Positions 1 to 9,205 of a stretch of 64,000 nucleotides of DNA are shown here, in pieces. Both the position numbers and the translations under genes were made by a program. The stretch's first letter is position 1; each line of letters opens with the position of its first letter. The notes below the pieces were generated by a model that was not told the DNA's origin, searched no databases, and worked only from the letters and a program-made list of their open reading frames with translations. Source of the stretch: Acidobacteriaceae bacterium (GTDB lineage: Bacteria; Acidobacteriota; Terriglobia; Terriglobales; Acidobacteriaceae); assembly GCA_003151435.1 (NCBI GenBank), contig PLXP01000050.1:1-64000 (forward strand), given 5' to 3'.

Positions 1-218
1 TCCGGGTCATAAAGTTCCGGGTCGCGGTACTCGCTTTGTTGGTCATCGCTATCCACCTCCGAGTGGGCAAATCCGTGGCGTTCGGCAGAGATATAGGTGC
101 TTCCCTCATCCAAGATTTCGTTAAAGCGTCGCGCCCCCTCATCGCTCCAGAAATCGAAAGCTGCTTCGTCCTCCCCTCTCGTTTCCGCCTCCGGCATGTT
201 GTTCTCATTCGTTCGCAT
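1..218 (-). CDS. hypothetical protein, N-terminal part (runs off the window start)
   Basis: Open minus-strand frame from ATG at 218 (MRTNENNMPEAETRGEDEAAFDFWSDEGARRFNEILDEGSTY...), no stop before position 1. Confidence 0.4.
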   Translation of the reverse strand, partial: MRTNENNMPEAETRGEDEAAFDFWSDEGARRFNEILDEGSTYISAERHGFAHSEVDSDDQQSEYRDPELYDP

Positions 219-368
219 CCGACGTTTCCTTTCCGGGGCACGCATTTGGCGCAGCGTTTCCCCTCACCTGAATTGTCGGAGCAAACGAATGCTTTGGAGC
301 CCGAGGAGTACCTCGGTGTTGTTCCTGCCGGGCACATCCATTGATGAACAGTCTGCAGGGTTCAGCGA

Positions 369-794
369 TTAGGGTTTAGCTTTCGCGTCCCACCCAGAAT
401 CTGTCGCCTCGAAGCGCAGGATTACCGAGGTGAGCCCCAGTGCCCGAGCGAGCGGTAGGAGTCTGCTGAGAGGGAGAAGCACATGACCGCATTCTGCCTT
501 TGACAGGAAGCTCCGGTTCATCCCTCCCGCCATCGCTGCGAGCTGGGACTGACACATGTGATGTCGCTTGCGCAGAGTCCGGAGCACGAAACCGATGCTG
601 CGGGCCAGCTGCTCGTGCTGATCAACGGGAAAGCAACCGAGCAGACTGTCGATCGGGGCTACCAAGTATTCAAGTCCGAGAGAAAGATGACACCGCACGC
701 AAGTGCCGTTGCGTGGGAATTGGCGAGTTCGGCAGCGAAGGCACGTGATCGTCTCGCTGTCGCGTATCGAGGGTACAAAATCCAGAGTGGGCAT
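369..794 (-). CDS. XRE-family HTH protein with N-terminal CxxC-CxxC zinc-ribbon-like segment
   Basis: ITCLRCRTRQFPRNGTCVRCH followed by an HTH segment LRTLRKRHHMCQSQLAAMAGGMNRSFLSKAECG; start chosen at MPTLDF. Confidence 0.55.
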   Translation of the reverse strand: MPTLDFVPSIRDSETITCLRCRTRQFPRNGTCVRCHLSLGLEYLVAPIDSLLGCFPVDQHEQLARSIGFVLRTLRKRHHMCQSQLAAMAGGMNRSFLSKAECGHVLLPLSRLLPLARALGLTSVILRFEATDSGWDAKAKP

Positions 795-1883
795 AGTTTC
801 CTTTGGTTGCGTAGGGCAGTCGAGATCGTGGAAACCAGTTCGACGCGGGCCGGGCAAAGGCGCACACGCGGTTGGCGGCGGGACCCAACATTGCTTCCCG
901 CGGCGAGTTCTAAGTCCGTCTTGAACCGATGGTCTCGTTGCTGTGAACGACCGAGACGAGATTTGAAGGTGGGCAGAAAGGCCTAAATGGAGAAGGGATA
1001 CGGAGCTACTGCCTACTGACCACGAAGCATCGTCCGCACCTTGTCCCGAGGTCGTGGCCCGGCTTTAATGCATCGGATCTGTTGAGCACTCAAGGGGAAG
1101 GCGCAGCGAATTCCGTGGTCGGCACACACCCTGCACACGAGGCGATCACAACACTCAGGAAGCTGCGGTCGGGGAGGATCGGAGGACTGATGCCGAATCA
1201 GCATTCCGGAACTCGACCGCCGGGGACCATCATTATAGAATCAAGCACTTGCCTCTAAAATGAGCCCGCACGGAAGCGCTCTTGTCTGGTCGCCTAAGGT
1301 ACTGATTTGACGCATTTGTGTACGCACGGCATGGCACAGTCTGGGGCACAGCTGATTGACAGCAAAGCTGTGTTGGATTCCTTCTTCGAACGATTTTCAC
1401 GCATGCGCGTCAACATCACGCAGAGGGCCAGTTGGTCGATCAATGATGATCTGCGAGCGCTCGATAATTAGCACGTGCAGTCTCACATTCCCATCGCCGT
1501 AGAGGTGATCCCGATTTGGCAATGACCCGCCCCGGAAACCTCTGCCGCGCGAAATTGGAAATCTCGGCCTGCAACCTGGCGAGGATATCGTCCTCATCTA
1601 TCACTCACTACTTGGTTGGCAAGCCCGTATCAGCTTTCGGGGGCATTTGTTCGAGAAGCCGGTTGATCGGCCAAGTGCCGAAGATATAGGGCGATCTGAC
1701 AGCTCGATGAGTGCAACACCCGAATTCGTCAATCGAAATTTGTAGCGGCAGATCGTTTGCGGGAATCGCTCCGGGCCCGGCGCACCCTGCGTGAATCTTG
1801 AAGCTTCCTTAGCGATACCAAACGACAGCGTAGTGAGTTGACGCTCCATGCATCTCGAGGGCGTCGCAGGTGTACCGTCGTGC

Positions 1884-3935
1884 TCAGTACGGTCTGTGTC
1901 CCTCTGTTTTGCCGGGCCAGGTATCGGTGCGGAAGGGAACAGCCGGAAGTCCGGCGCCATTGAAGAGCGTGGCTGCGGGATTGGATTGCCAGGCGTAGCG
2001 CACCTGCGTGGGATTGGGTACGGACGGAGATGAGACGACGACCGTGTCGCCGTCGATGCGGGCATCAGCCCAGACCCACTTGCGGTCGTCTCCGGCGATC
2101 GTGAATTCTTCGAGCTTGTCGCCTTTCACGACAAGTCCGCCGTCGGTGTGGGTGAAGTGCAGGCGGATAGAGCCAGGGAGGCGTTCCACGGATTCGAGCG
2201 TGGGGCCGGAGTAGACGAGGTTCTTGCCGTAGTATCTTGCCAGCGCGCAGAGGGCGAGACGATCGCCGACGGGCTGTTTGTCCTTGGCGTGGATGTTGTC
2301 GGGATCCCCGGTGTCGATGGTGACAGCCAGGCAGGCGTTGGGAACGGTGGCGGCTGCGAGGGCTTGCGATTCCCGGGTTTCGGTCCAGTCGTCGCCGTCT
2401 ACCGGGACGGGGCTGCGCTTTGTGAAGGCGGGCAGGCTGACGATGTAGAAGGGGAAATCGCCCTGGGCGAAGAGCGAGCGCCAGTCGGCAATCATGGCGG
2501 GAAGGATTTTGCGGTACTGGTAGCCACGGGGTGAGTTTTGTTCTCCCTGATACCAGATGGCGCCGGTGATGGAGAGCGGAGCGATGGGGGCGAGCATGCC
2601 CTCATAGAGGACGGTGGGCATGACAGGCCAGTTCTCATAGGCGATGGGCAAGGGTTGCGGTGGACGCGCGTCGACGCTGAGCTTGGCTTTCCACTGACCC
2701 GCGAGCGGGATGCGGGTCTGATCGCCCAGAGTGAGATGCAGGTCTTCGAGCTTGGAGAGAAAGCCGCCATCGGGTTTCGTTTTAAGGACGCGAATGGCGA
2801 TGACGTTGCGGCCAGGCTTCAAAATGCCATCGCGAATGAAATACCTGCGTGGATTCTCGACCCAAGCGCTGCCGCCGACTTCGGTGCCATTGATATAGAC
2901 GGTGTCCATGCGTTCTATCTCCCCAAGGGAGATCATGTTGCCGTCACGAGGGAATGGGCCTGGGGTCGGAGTCGATGCCGGGGCTACTGGCCTGGGTAAC
3001 GGATCGGGCAGAGTAATGTCTTTGCGGAACCAGACGAGGGCCGGGGTATCGGGCACTCCGAGTTCGGTGAAGCCGCCGGGGACCGGTACGGTTTTCCAGG
3101 TCGAGTCGTCAAGATCGGGGGCTGCCCAGTTGTTCTTCTGGCCGATGTCGTACTCGTCGTACCAGTGCGTGACATAGTTGCCGTATTCGGGCGCATTTTC
3201 GGCTTTCAGCCGGTGGAGTTCGGCAAGCGGGACATCGAAGTCGCGGAGTGGACGGAGCGCGGCGGCGCTGGTCCACGATTCGGCAGGCGTGCCACCGACA
3301 GCGTCGATGACGAGGCCGATGGGAACGTGAATCTCCTGCTGGACCCTGCGGGCGAAATAGTAGCCGACCGCCGAGATCCAGCTTGCGTTCTCCGGGGAGA
3401 CGACGCTCCAGTTGCCTTCGATGACGTCGACGTGGTGATAGGCCGGATGACCGCCAACGGTGAAGAAGCGAATGTCAGGGAAGTTGGCCGTCTTGATTTC
3501 CTCATCGGCATTATTAGTGAACCGGAGGGGAAGGCCCATGTTCGATTGGCCGCCGCAGAGCCAGATGTCGCCGACGAGGACGTTGTGCAGCTCGACGGTT
3601 TGGCGGCCAGCGATCTTCACGGTGTAAGGACCGCCGGGCGCAGGAGGCTGAATCCTGACCTGCCAGCGGCGGTCAGCGCCCGCGGTTGCGGTTGCTGTGT
3701 TGTCGCCGATCTGGACGCGGACGGTGTCGCCGGGGTCGGACCATCCCCAGATCGTGTCGAGCTTGCCGCGCTGCAGGACCATGTTGTCGCCAAAGATGGG
3801 GCTGACGAAGGGAAGAGGCCTGGCAAGTGAGGCGGTTGCCCCCTGGCCGGGTGTAGGCTGCGCAAATGCTGCAACGCTCGCGGCGAACAAAAGACCTGCG
3901 GCAAGCGATGTGCTTTGAACGTGTCTGAACCTCAT
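1884..3935 (-). CDS. sialate O-acetylesterase-like (SASA domain) secreted protein
   Basis: Signal peptide; FGDNMVLQR, WLCGGQSNMGLPL, GAIWYQGEQNS motifs typical of the family; start MRFRHVQSTS. Confidence 0.85.
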   Translation of the reverse strand: MRFRHVQSTSLAAGLLFAASVAAFAQPTPGQGATASLARPLPFVSPIFGDNMVLQRGKLDTIWGWSDPGDTVRVQIGDNTATATAGADRRWQVRIQPPAPGGPYTVKIAGRQTVELHNVLVGDIWLCGGQSNMGLPLRFTNNADEEIKTANFPDIRFFTVGGHPAYHHVDVIEGNWSVVSPENASWISAVGYYFARRVQQEIHVPIGLVIDAVGGTPAESWTSAAALRPLRDFDVPLAELHRLKAENAPEYGNYVTHWYDEYDIGQKNNWAAPDLDDSTWKTVPVPGGFTELGVPDTPALVWFRKDITLPDPLPRPVAPASTPTPGPFPRDGNMISLGEIERMDTVYINGTEVGGSAWVENPRRYFIRDGILKPGRNVIAIRVLKTKPDGGFLSKLEDLHLTLGDQTRIPLAGQWKAKLSVDARPPQPLPIAYENWPVMPTVLYEGMLAPIAPLSITGAIWYQGEQNSPRGYQYRKILPAMIADWRSLFAQGDFPFYIVSLPAFTKRSPVPVDGDDWTETRESQALAAATVPNACLAVTIDTGDPDNIHAKDKQPVGDRLALCALARYYGKNLVYSGPTLESVERLPGSIRLHFTHTDGGLVVKGDKLEEFTIAGDDRKWVWADARIDGDTVVVSSPSVPNPTQVRYAWQSNPAATLFNGAGLPAVPFRTDTWPGKTEGHRPY

Positions 3936-3954
3936 AACTCGAAACCTCTCACCA

Positions 3955-5520
3955 TCAGCGTGCGGGCTCCTGGCACTGAAAGTTGCGAGCGTCCTGGCTG
4001 TCGCCGGTTCCGATGTACCGCGCATGTTTTGGGTAAGCGCACAGCGGTCGGCTGCGACCGGGGAATGCCTGACCCGTAGCGATCACTGCGTCGGGCGCGG
4101 TGCCTTTCTCGACCCAACTGACGACGGCGGTGAGCATGTCGAAGTGATCGAGAGCGGGGCCGCCGCCGCAGTGGGCCATGCCGGGGACGAGAAACATACG
4201 GCTCCATTCGGAAACCTTCTCGGCACCGCCGTTGGTTGCGGCAAGCGATTGGTAATAGCCGATCGTGTCGAGCGGCGAGAACCACGGATCGCTGTCGCCA
4301 TGGAAGAAGATGAGCTTGCCGCCGTTGAGAGAAAAAGTGGAGAGATTCGTGGAGGCGGGCTCGACGAGCGGATCGGAATCGTGCAGCGCTTCCTTGTCGA
4401 CGTCGAGTTCAGTGGCGGTGGTGTAGGGGCCGAAGATACCGCGCGTGCCCATGGCGAGCAGGCCCGAGACGCCGCCCTTCATTGTGATGCCTGCATCGTA
4501 GAGGAAGCCGGGATAGACCTGGGTGCCGTAGGCGTTCTTCGGGCCGGCGAAGGCCTTCTTGATGGCCGCGATTTTCTCGGGCGCGATGCAGCTTTCGCTT
4601 CGGCCGGACTTGCAGGCGAGGACCGCGGGATCGAAATCGCAGCCGAGAGGATCGGAGAGCATGCCGTCGGCGACGCCGTCCTTCGCGTCGCATTGCTTCA
4701 TGAGGGCATCCATGAAGAGCTTGCGATCGTCGTCGGTGAGGAACTTGTCGATCTGCGGCTTACCGGATGCGTCTTTGGGGGCGGCCTGGTTGTAGGCGAC
4801 AGGGATCCATTGGGCAATCGCAAGGTTGGAGAGGCCAGTGCGCATGGCTGGATCGCCGGATACGATGCCGTTGAAGACCGTAGGATAACGCTGCGAGAGG
4901 ATCATGCCCTCGCGGCCGCCTGTGGAGCAACCGACGAAGTAGGAGTACGCCGCAGGTTTTGCGTAGTAGTGCGCGATGATCTGCTTGGCGACTCCGGCGA
5001 CTTCAGCGTTGGCGAGGAAGGCGAAGTCGAGATAGGCCTGCTGGTCGCGCATGAAGGAGAAGTCAAAGGGACCGGTCTTCGCCTTGTGTCCGGTGTCGGT
5101 GCTGGCTACGGCGAAGCCGCGGGAGAGAGCCGGCTTGTCGCCTGCGTAGTTGGCACCCGCGGGATAGGCCACGATGCCATTGCCGCCACCGCCGCCCTGC
5201 ATCATGAAATCGCCGTTCCAGGCGGATGGATCGGGCAGAGCAACGGCAAAGCCGATGCCGAACTCCTGGCCGTCAACGCCCTGCCGGCGATTGATGACAC
5301 CATCGACTCGGCAGTGCGCGGGCAACGGTCCGATGGCGGGAGCGTTCGGATAAGGCGGCGGTACTGTTGTGCCAGCAGGAACGGGTGCAGCCTTGGTGAT
5401 TTCGACGCCGGCGATCTTGAGGCCGGCGAGAGAGGCACAGGGGTCGGCCAGTTGAGACTGGGCAGCCAAAGGCGCCGACAGCACAGCCGCCAGCAGAAGC
5501 AAGAGTTTGGGATGCATCAT
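3955..5520 (-). CDS. tannase/feruloyl esterase family alpha/beta hydrolase
   Basis: Signal peptide MMHPKLLLLLAAVLSAPLAAQS; YFVGCSTGGREGMILSQRYP (GCSxGG), FLVPGMAHCGGGPALDHFDML. Confidence 0.88.
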   Translation of the reverse strand: MMHPKLLLLLAAVLSAPLAAQSQLADPCASLAGLKIAGVEITKAAPVPAGTTVPPPYPNAPAIGPLPAHCRVDGVINRRQGVDGQEFGIGFAVALPDPSAWNGDFMMQGGGGGNGIVAYPAGANYAGDKPALSRGFAVASTDTGHKAKTGPFDFSFMRDQQAYLDFAFLANAEVAGVAKQIIAHYYAKPAAYSYFVGCSTGGREGMILSQRYPTVFNGIVSGDPAMRTGLSNLAIAQWIPVAYNQAAPKDASGKPQIDKFLTDDDRKLFMDALMKQCDAKDGVADGMLSDPLGCDFDPAVLACKSGRSESCIAPEKIAAIKKAFAGPKNAYGTQVYPGFLYDAGITMKGGVSGLLAMGTRGIFGPYTTATELDVDKEALHDSDPLVEPASTNLSTFSLNGGKLIFFHGDSDPWFSPLDTIGYYQSLAATNGGAEKVSEWSRMFLVPGMAHCGGGPALDHFDMLTAVVSWVEKGTAPDAVIATGQAFPGRSRPLCAYPKHARYIGTGDSQDARNFQCQEPAR

Positions 5521-5600
5521 AACCAGCCTTCTTTCCCGCGAAACGGATGTGAGCGCGGCGTGGGCCCTTTTTGCTTTGCAGGGTCCGGCGCAGCGGCAGA

Positions 5601-7976
5601 TTACTTGATGGTTGCCTGGACTTCCTTGCCTTCGTAGCTGATCTCTGCGTTGGCCGCGCCGGTTGCATCCACGCCGACGCCATGTCCGTCTGCGACCAGG
5701 ACGACGCGGAACTTGCGGCTTTCGGCCATTCCGGGGAATGAGCCTTCGCACGCGCCGATTGTGAGAGACGAGCTGCGATCGTTCCAGCGGATGGGGATGA
5801 CTGAATGCTGACCTTTCTCGTAGTCGTAGCCGTCGCCCGCGTCTTCATAGAGGTCGAATTCTCCATCGGCGCCGCGATAAATGCGAAGCTCGATGGGCCC
5901 CGCAGGATCTTGCGCCGCGTACTCGATCTGCGGACCCATGGGAAGGATGGAACCGGCGCGTACGAAGAGCGGCATACGATCGAGGGGCGCTTCGGCTTCG
6001 ATCTCCTGGCTGCCGTTGAGCGATTTGCCGGTCCAGAAGTCGTACCACACGGCAGCTGCCGGTAAGTAGACACTGCGTTTGGTAGCGTCGGCTTTGAGCA
6101 CGGGGTTGACCAGGATGGCTGGGCCGAACATGAATTGATCGCCGAGGTTCCAGGTCTTCGGATCTGTACGCCAGTCCATGACGAGCGGGCGCTGGATGGT
6201 GTAGTCCTCGCTTGTTACCTTCCAGGCCAGGGAATAGATATACGGCATCAGGCGGTAGCGGAGCCTATCGTAGCTCACCAAGATCGGCTCGACTCTATCG
6301 AAGCTCCACAGCTCGTTATGCGGCCGATGCCCATGCGTGCGAAAGATCGGGCAGAAGGTGCCGTACTCGAACCAGCGCGCGTAGAGCTCCTGGAACGCGG
6401 GATCGGCGAGAGGATCGTCGTGGGGCGGCCAGTAGCCTCCGATATCCGTCGTCCAATACGGAGAACCCGACAAGGCAAAGTTGAGTCCGGCAGGGACCTG
6501 GTGGCTCAGGCCCCAGTAGGTGCTGTAGACGTCTCCCGACCAGACGGTGGCGCCTACGCGCTGCTGGCCGAGGAACGCCGAGCGCGTGAGCAGAAAGACG
6601 CGCTTACTCTTGTTCTGCGTCTTCCAGTGATCCTGCACTCCGAGGGTGTGTACGAGCGGGAAGACGTTCGTGAATTCGGCGCCGTTGCCGATCGCGAGCT
6701 GGCGGCTGCTGAGGATGGCGTCGCCCATGTGCGGCCAGTATTCTTCGGGCTCGGCGCTATCGAGCCAGAATGCGTCCCATCCCTGCGCCAGCAGCTTGCC
6801 AGGCAGGTGCTCCCAGTAGAGGTCGCGCGCCTCGGGGTTGGTGGCGTCGTAGACGTGCGCGCCAGACACAAGCTCGTGCTTTGCATCGAGAATCTTATAG
6901 GTTTCGGACTCGGGATCGAGCAGGCCCCAGACAGAGATCATGGCATGCACGTTTTCTTCGTGCAGGGCCTCGAGATCTTGCGCTACGTCGTGATAGTTGG
7001 AATTGAAGACCGGATTGCCTTCGGTCTTCCACCAGAACCAGTCCTGCACCATGGCGTCGAGCGGGATATGCTCGTGGCGATAGCGTTGCGCGATCCCGCG
7101 AATCTCGTCGAGCGATACATAGCGATCCTTCGATTGAAAGAAGCCATAGGCCCACTTCGGCAGCAAGGGCGTATGGCCGGTCATGGTGCGGTACTCATGC
7201 AGAATGGCGTCGATCTCCGGGCCGTAGAGCAGGTAGTAGTCGATCGACTTGCCGGCGATCGAGGTCAGCTTCACCTCGAGCGGGAAGCGATTGTCGAAGT
7301 AGGTGAGCGCCGCCGTGTTCCACATGAGGCCGTAGCCCTTGCTCGAAATCAGTAGAGGGATCGCGACATCAGTGTTGTTTTGACCCAGTTCCACCGTGGC
7401 GCCGCGATAGTTGAACATTCCGCTCTGATGCTGGCCCAGGCCGTAGAGCGCTTCCGTGATCGATGGAGAAAAGCGGTCCGTGACGCGGTAAGTGTGATCG
7501 CCATTCAACTCGACCGGCTCGTACGTGCGCGGCATGCTGGGGCCCTCGTTCAGCAGCGAGTCTCCACCGGCCGTGTGAAAAGAGAGATTGCCGCGCTCGT
7601 GATCGACGATCACCTCAAGCTGTGCAGTCTTCATGCTGGCCGCTTTCGCATCTTGTGTGAAGGTGAACGGCGCTCCGGGGCAGGATTGCTGCGCGTCGAG
7701 CATCCATGGGCGCGGCGACGCGGAGGCTGAGGGTTCGGGCATAGCAACGACGTGAATCACCGAGGCAGTACACACGGTGACCTCGAGGACTTCCCTGCCC
7801 GCGGTGGCGCGGATGCCTTGGCTTGTCTGTTCGACTTGCGCAGGCGGAGGGCCAGGCATTTTCTGGCCGGGCATTTGTGCCTTGGCCATTGGCGGGGTGA
7901 CCGAGAAGAGAAACAGGATGGGCATAGCTGCCCAAGAACCACGACCCATACGGAGAATTCCTACATTCGAAAGCAT
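5601..7976 (-). CDS. GH31 glycoside hydrolase (alpha-xylosidase/alpha-glucosidase type)
   Basis: WFWWKTEGNPVFNSNYHD..., WLDSAEPEEYWPHMGD, WTTDIGGYWP, RTHGHRPHNELWSF; secreted. Confidence 0.88.
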   Translation of the reverse strand: MLSNVGILRMGRGSWAAMPILFLFSVTPPMAKAQMPGQKMPGPPPAQVEQTSQGIRATAGREVLEVTVCTASVIHVVAMPEPSASASPRPWMLDAQQSCPGAPFTFTQDAKAASMKTAQLEVIVDHERGNLSFHTAGGDSLLNEGPSMPRTYEPVELNGDHTYRVTDRFSPSITEALYGLGQHQSGMFNYRGATVELGQNNTDVAIPLLISSKGYGLMWNTAALTYFDNRFPLEVKLTSIAGKSIDYYLLYGPEIDAILHEYRTMTGHTPLLPKWAYGFFQSKDRYVSLDEIRGIAQRYRHEHIPLDAMVQDWFWWKTEGNPVFNSNYHDVAQDLEALHEENVHAMISVWGLLDPESETYKILDAKHELVSGAHVYDATNPEARDLYWEHLPGKLLAQGWDAFWLDSAEPEEYWPHMGDAILSSRQLAIGNGAEFTNVFPLVHTLGVQDHWKTQNKSKRVFLLTRSAFLGQQRVGATVWSGDVYSTYWGLSHQVPAGLNFALSGSPYWTTDIGGYWPPHDDPLADPAFQELYARWFEYGTFCPIFRTHGHRPHNELWSFDRVEPILVSYDRLRYRLMPYIYSLAWKVTSEDYTIQRPLVMDWRTDPKTWNLGDQFMFGPAILVNPVLKADATKRSVYLPAAAVWYDFWTGKSLNGSQEIEAEAPLDRMPLFVRAGSILPMGPQIEYAAQDPAGPIELRIYRGADGEFDLYEDAGDGYDYEKGQHSVIPIRWNDRSSSLTIGACEGSFPGMAESRKFRVVLVADGHGVGVDATGAANAEISYEGKEVQATIK

Positions 7977-8075
7977 GTTTGATCTCGACTTTCTGTTCGC
8001 TCGCTACTTTGCGCGCTGTTCATGCCCGCGAGCCACCTGAAATCCCATGTAACTCTGGAGCGATCATCTGCGCGG

Positions 8076-9182
8076 CTAACGGCAATCTGCTGTGAAGCAG
8101 AGATTCTTGCTGAAGAACGGCAGCACATGGTTCTGGAAGCGATCGGCGACTACGCTGACATGCGTGCCGGAATAGACTTCAAATGTATTCGCGATCCCAT
8201 AGTTATCGAAGATGGCGTGGAGCTTGCCTGCGTCGATGCGCAGGCCATCCTGATCGCCTACGTCCATGGCGATGGCTCGGTACTGCTTGAGATTTCCGAT
8301 GTACTGATCGACAAAGGCCAGGGGTGAGTTAGCCGTGAATTTCGCCACGATCTCCGGCTGGGGAACGCCGTCTTTGGTAGGCAGATCGAAGTAGAGCGGA
8401 GGGTTCTTGGGATCGGGAGCCCACGCCGCTGCCGTTGCATATTGTGCGGAGGCGAAGCCGGGCGACTGTGCCGCCAAGTCCGCGGGAGACTTGGCTGCGG
8501 CAACCTTCTTCTCGTTGGCGATCGCCCTCTCCTTCATCTGATCGGCAGGGCCCGGTCCGCCGCCCGCCATCGAAGACATGCAGCACGGACTCATGATGTA
8601 GAGAGCGCCGAAGACGTCAGGATGCTTCATGCCGATGCGGGACGCGCCATAGCCGCCCATGGAGTGGCCGACCAGACCGCGGCTCTGCCGATCGGGGATG
8701 GTGCGGTAATGCGCGTCGATATAAGAAACAACGTCGTGCCATATGAACTTCTCGAAGTCGCCGGTAGTGGCGGAGCTTGAATACATCGAGCCGTTGTAGA
8801 TCGTTTTGGAATCGGGCAGGACGACAATCATCTCCTGCGACCCTTTCGCGAATGCGCCTTCGAGCGTTTGCGGGACGTGGATCTCGTGCGTCCACTGCTC
8901 GGCGCCGATGGAGTAGCCATGCAGCGCGTAGACGACCGGATAGCGGCGCTTCTTGCCTTTCTCGTAACTAGGAGGCAGGAAGACGATGACATCGCGATCG
9001 ACGGCGTCGCCTTCGAGGTTGCCTTCGAGCGCGTCGCCGTGGATTTTGATGTGCTCCACCGCGACCGGTTTTGCGTCAGGGATGACGTCGGGAACGTTCG
9101 TCTTCACCTGGGCAGTGAGCCACGGCCCGGGCGCGATCGCCAATGTGATTACGCACGCACCGAACAACTTCTTTGACTTCAT
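8076..9182 (-). CDS. Esterase D-type alpha/beta hydrolase (secreted)
   Basis: YPVVYALHGYSIGAEQW, RGLVGHSMGGYGASRIGMKHPDVFGALYIMSPC; signal-like N-terminus from MKSKKLF. Confidence 0.8.
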   Translation of the reverse strand: MKSKKLFGACVITLAIAPGPWLTAQVKTNVPDVIPDAKPVAVEHIKIHGDALEGNLEGDAVDRDVIVFLPPSYEKGKKRRYPVVYALHGYSIGAEQWTHEIHVPQTLEGAFAKGSQEMIVVLPDSKTIYNGSMYSSSATTGDFEKFIWHDVVSYIDAHYRTIPDRQSRGLVGHSMGGYGASRIGMKHPDVFGALYIMSPCCMSSMAGGGPGPADQMKERAIANEKKVAAAKSPADLAAQSPGFASAQYATAAAWAPDPKNPPLYFDLPTKDGVPQPEIVAKFTANSPLAFVDQYIGNLKQYRAIAMDVGDQDGLRIDAGKLHAIFDNYGIANTFEVYSGTHVSVVADRFQNHVLPFFSKNLCFTADCR

Positions 9183-9205
9183 TTGGACCCTCTCCAACAC
9201 TCGGT

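Noticed and set aside
1320-1490. Short plus-strand ORF (MAQSGAQLIDSKAVLDSFFERFSRMRVNITQRASWSINDDLRALDN)
   Set aside because: Only 47 codons with no recognisable domain; cannot be supported as a gene from sequence alone.
4024-5637. 537-aa plus-strand ORF
   Set aside because: Lies antisense to a clear tannase/feruloyl esterase; low-complexity Gly/Ala/Arg-rich shadow ORF typical of high-GC DNA.
6135-7355. 406-aa plus-strand ORF
   Set aside because: Antisense shadow of the GH31 gene; no recognisable domain.
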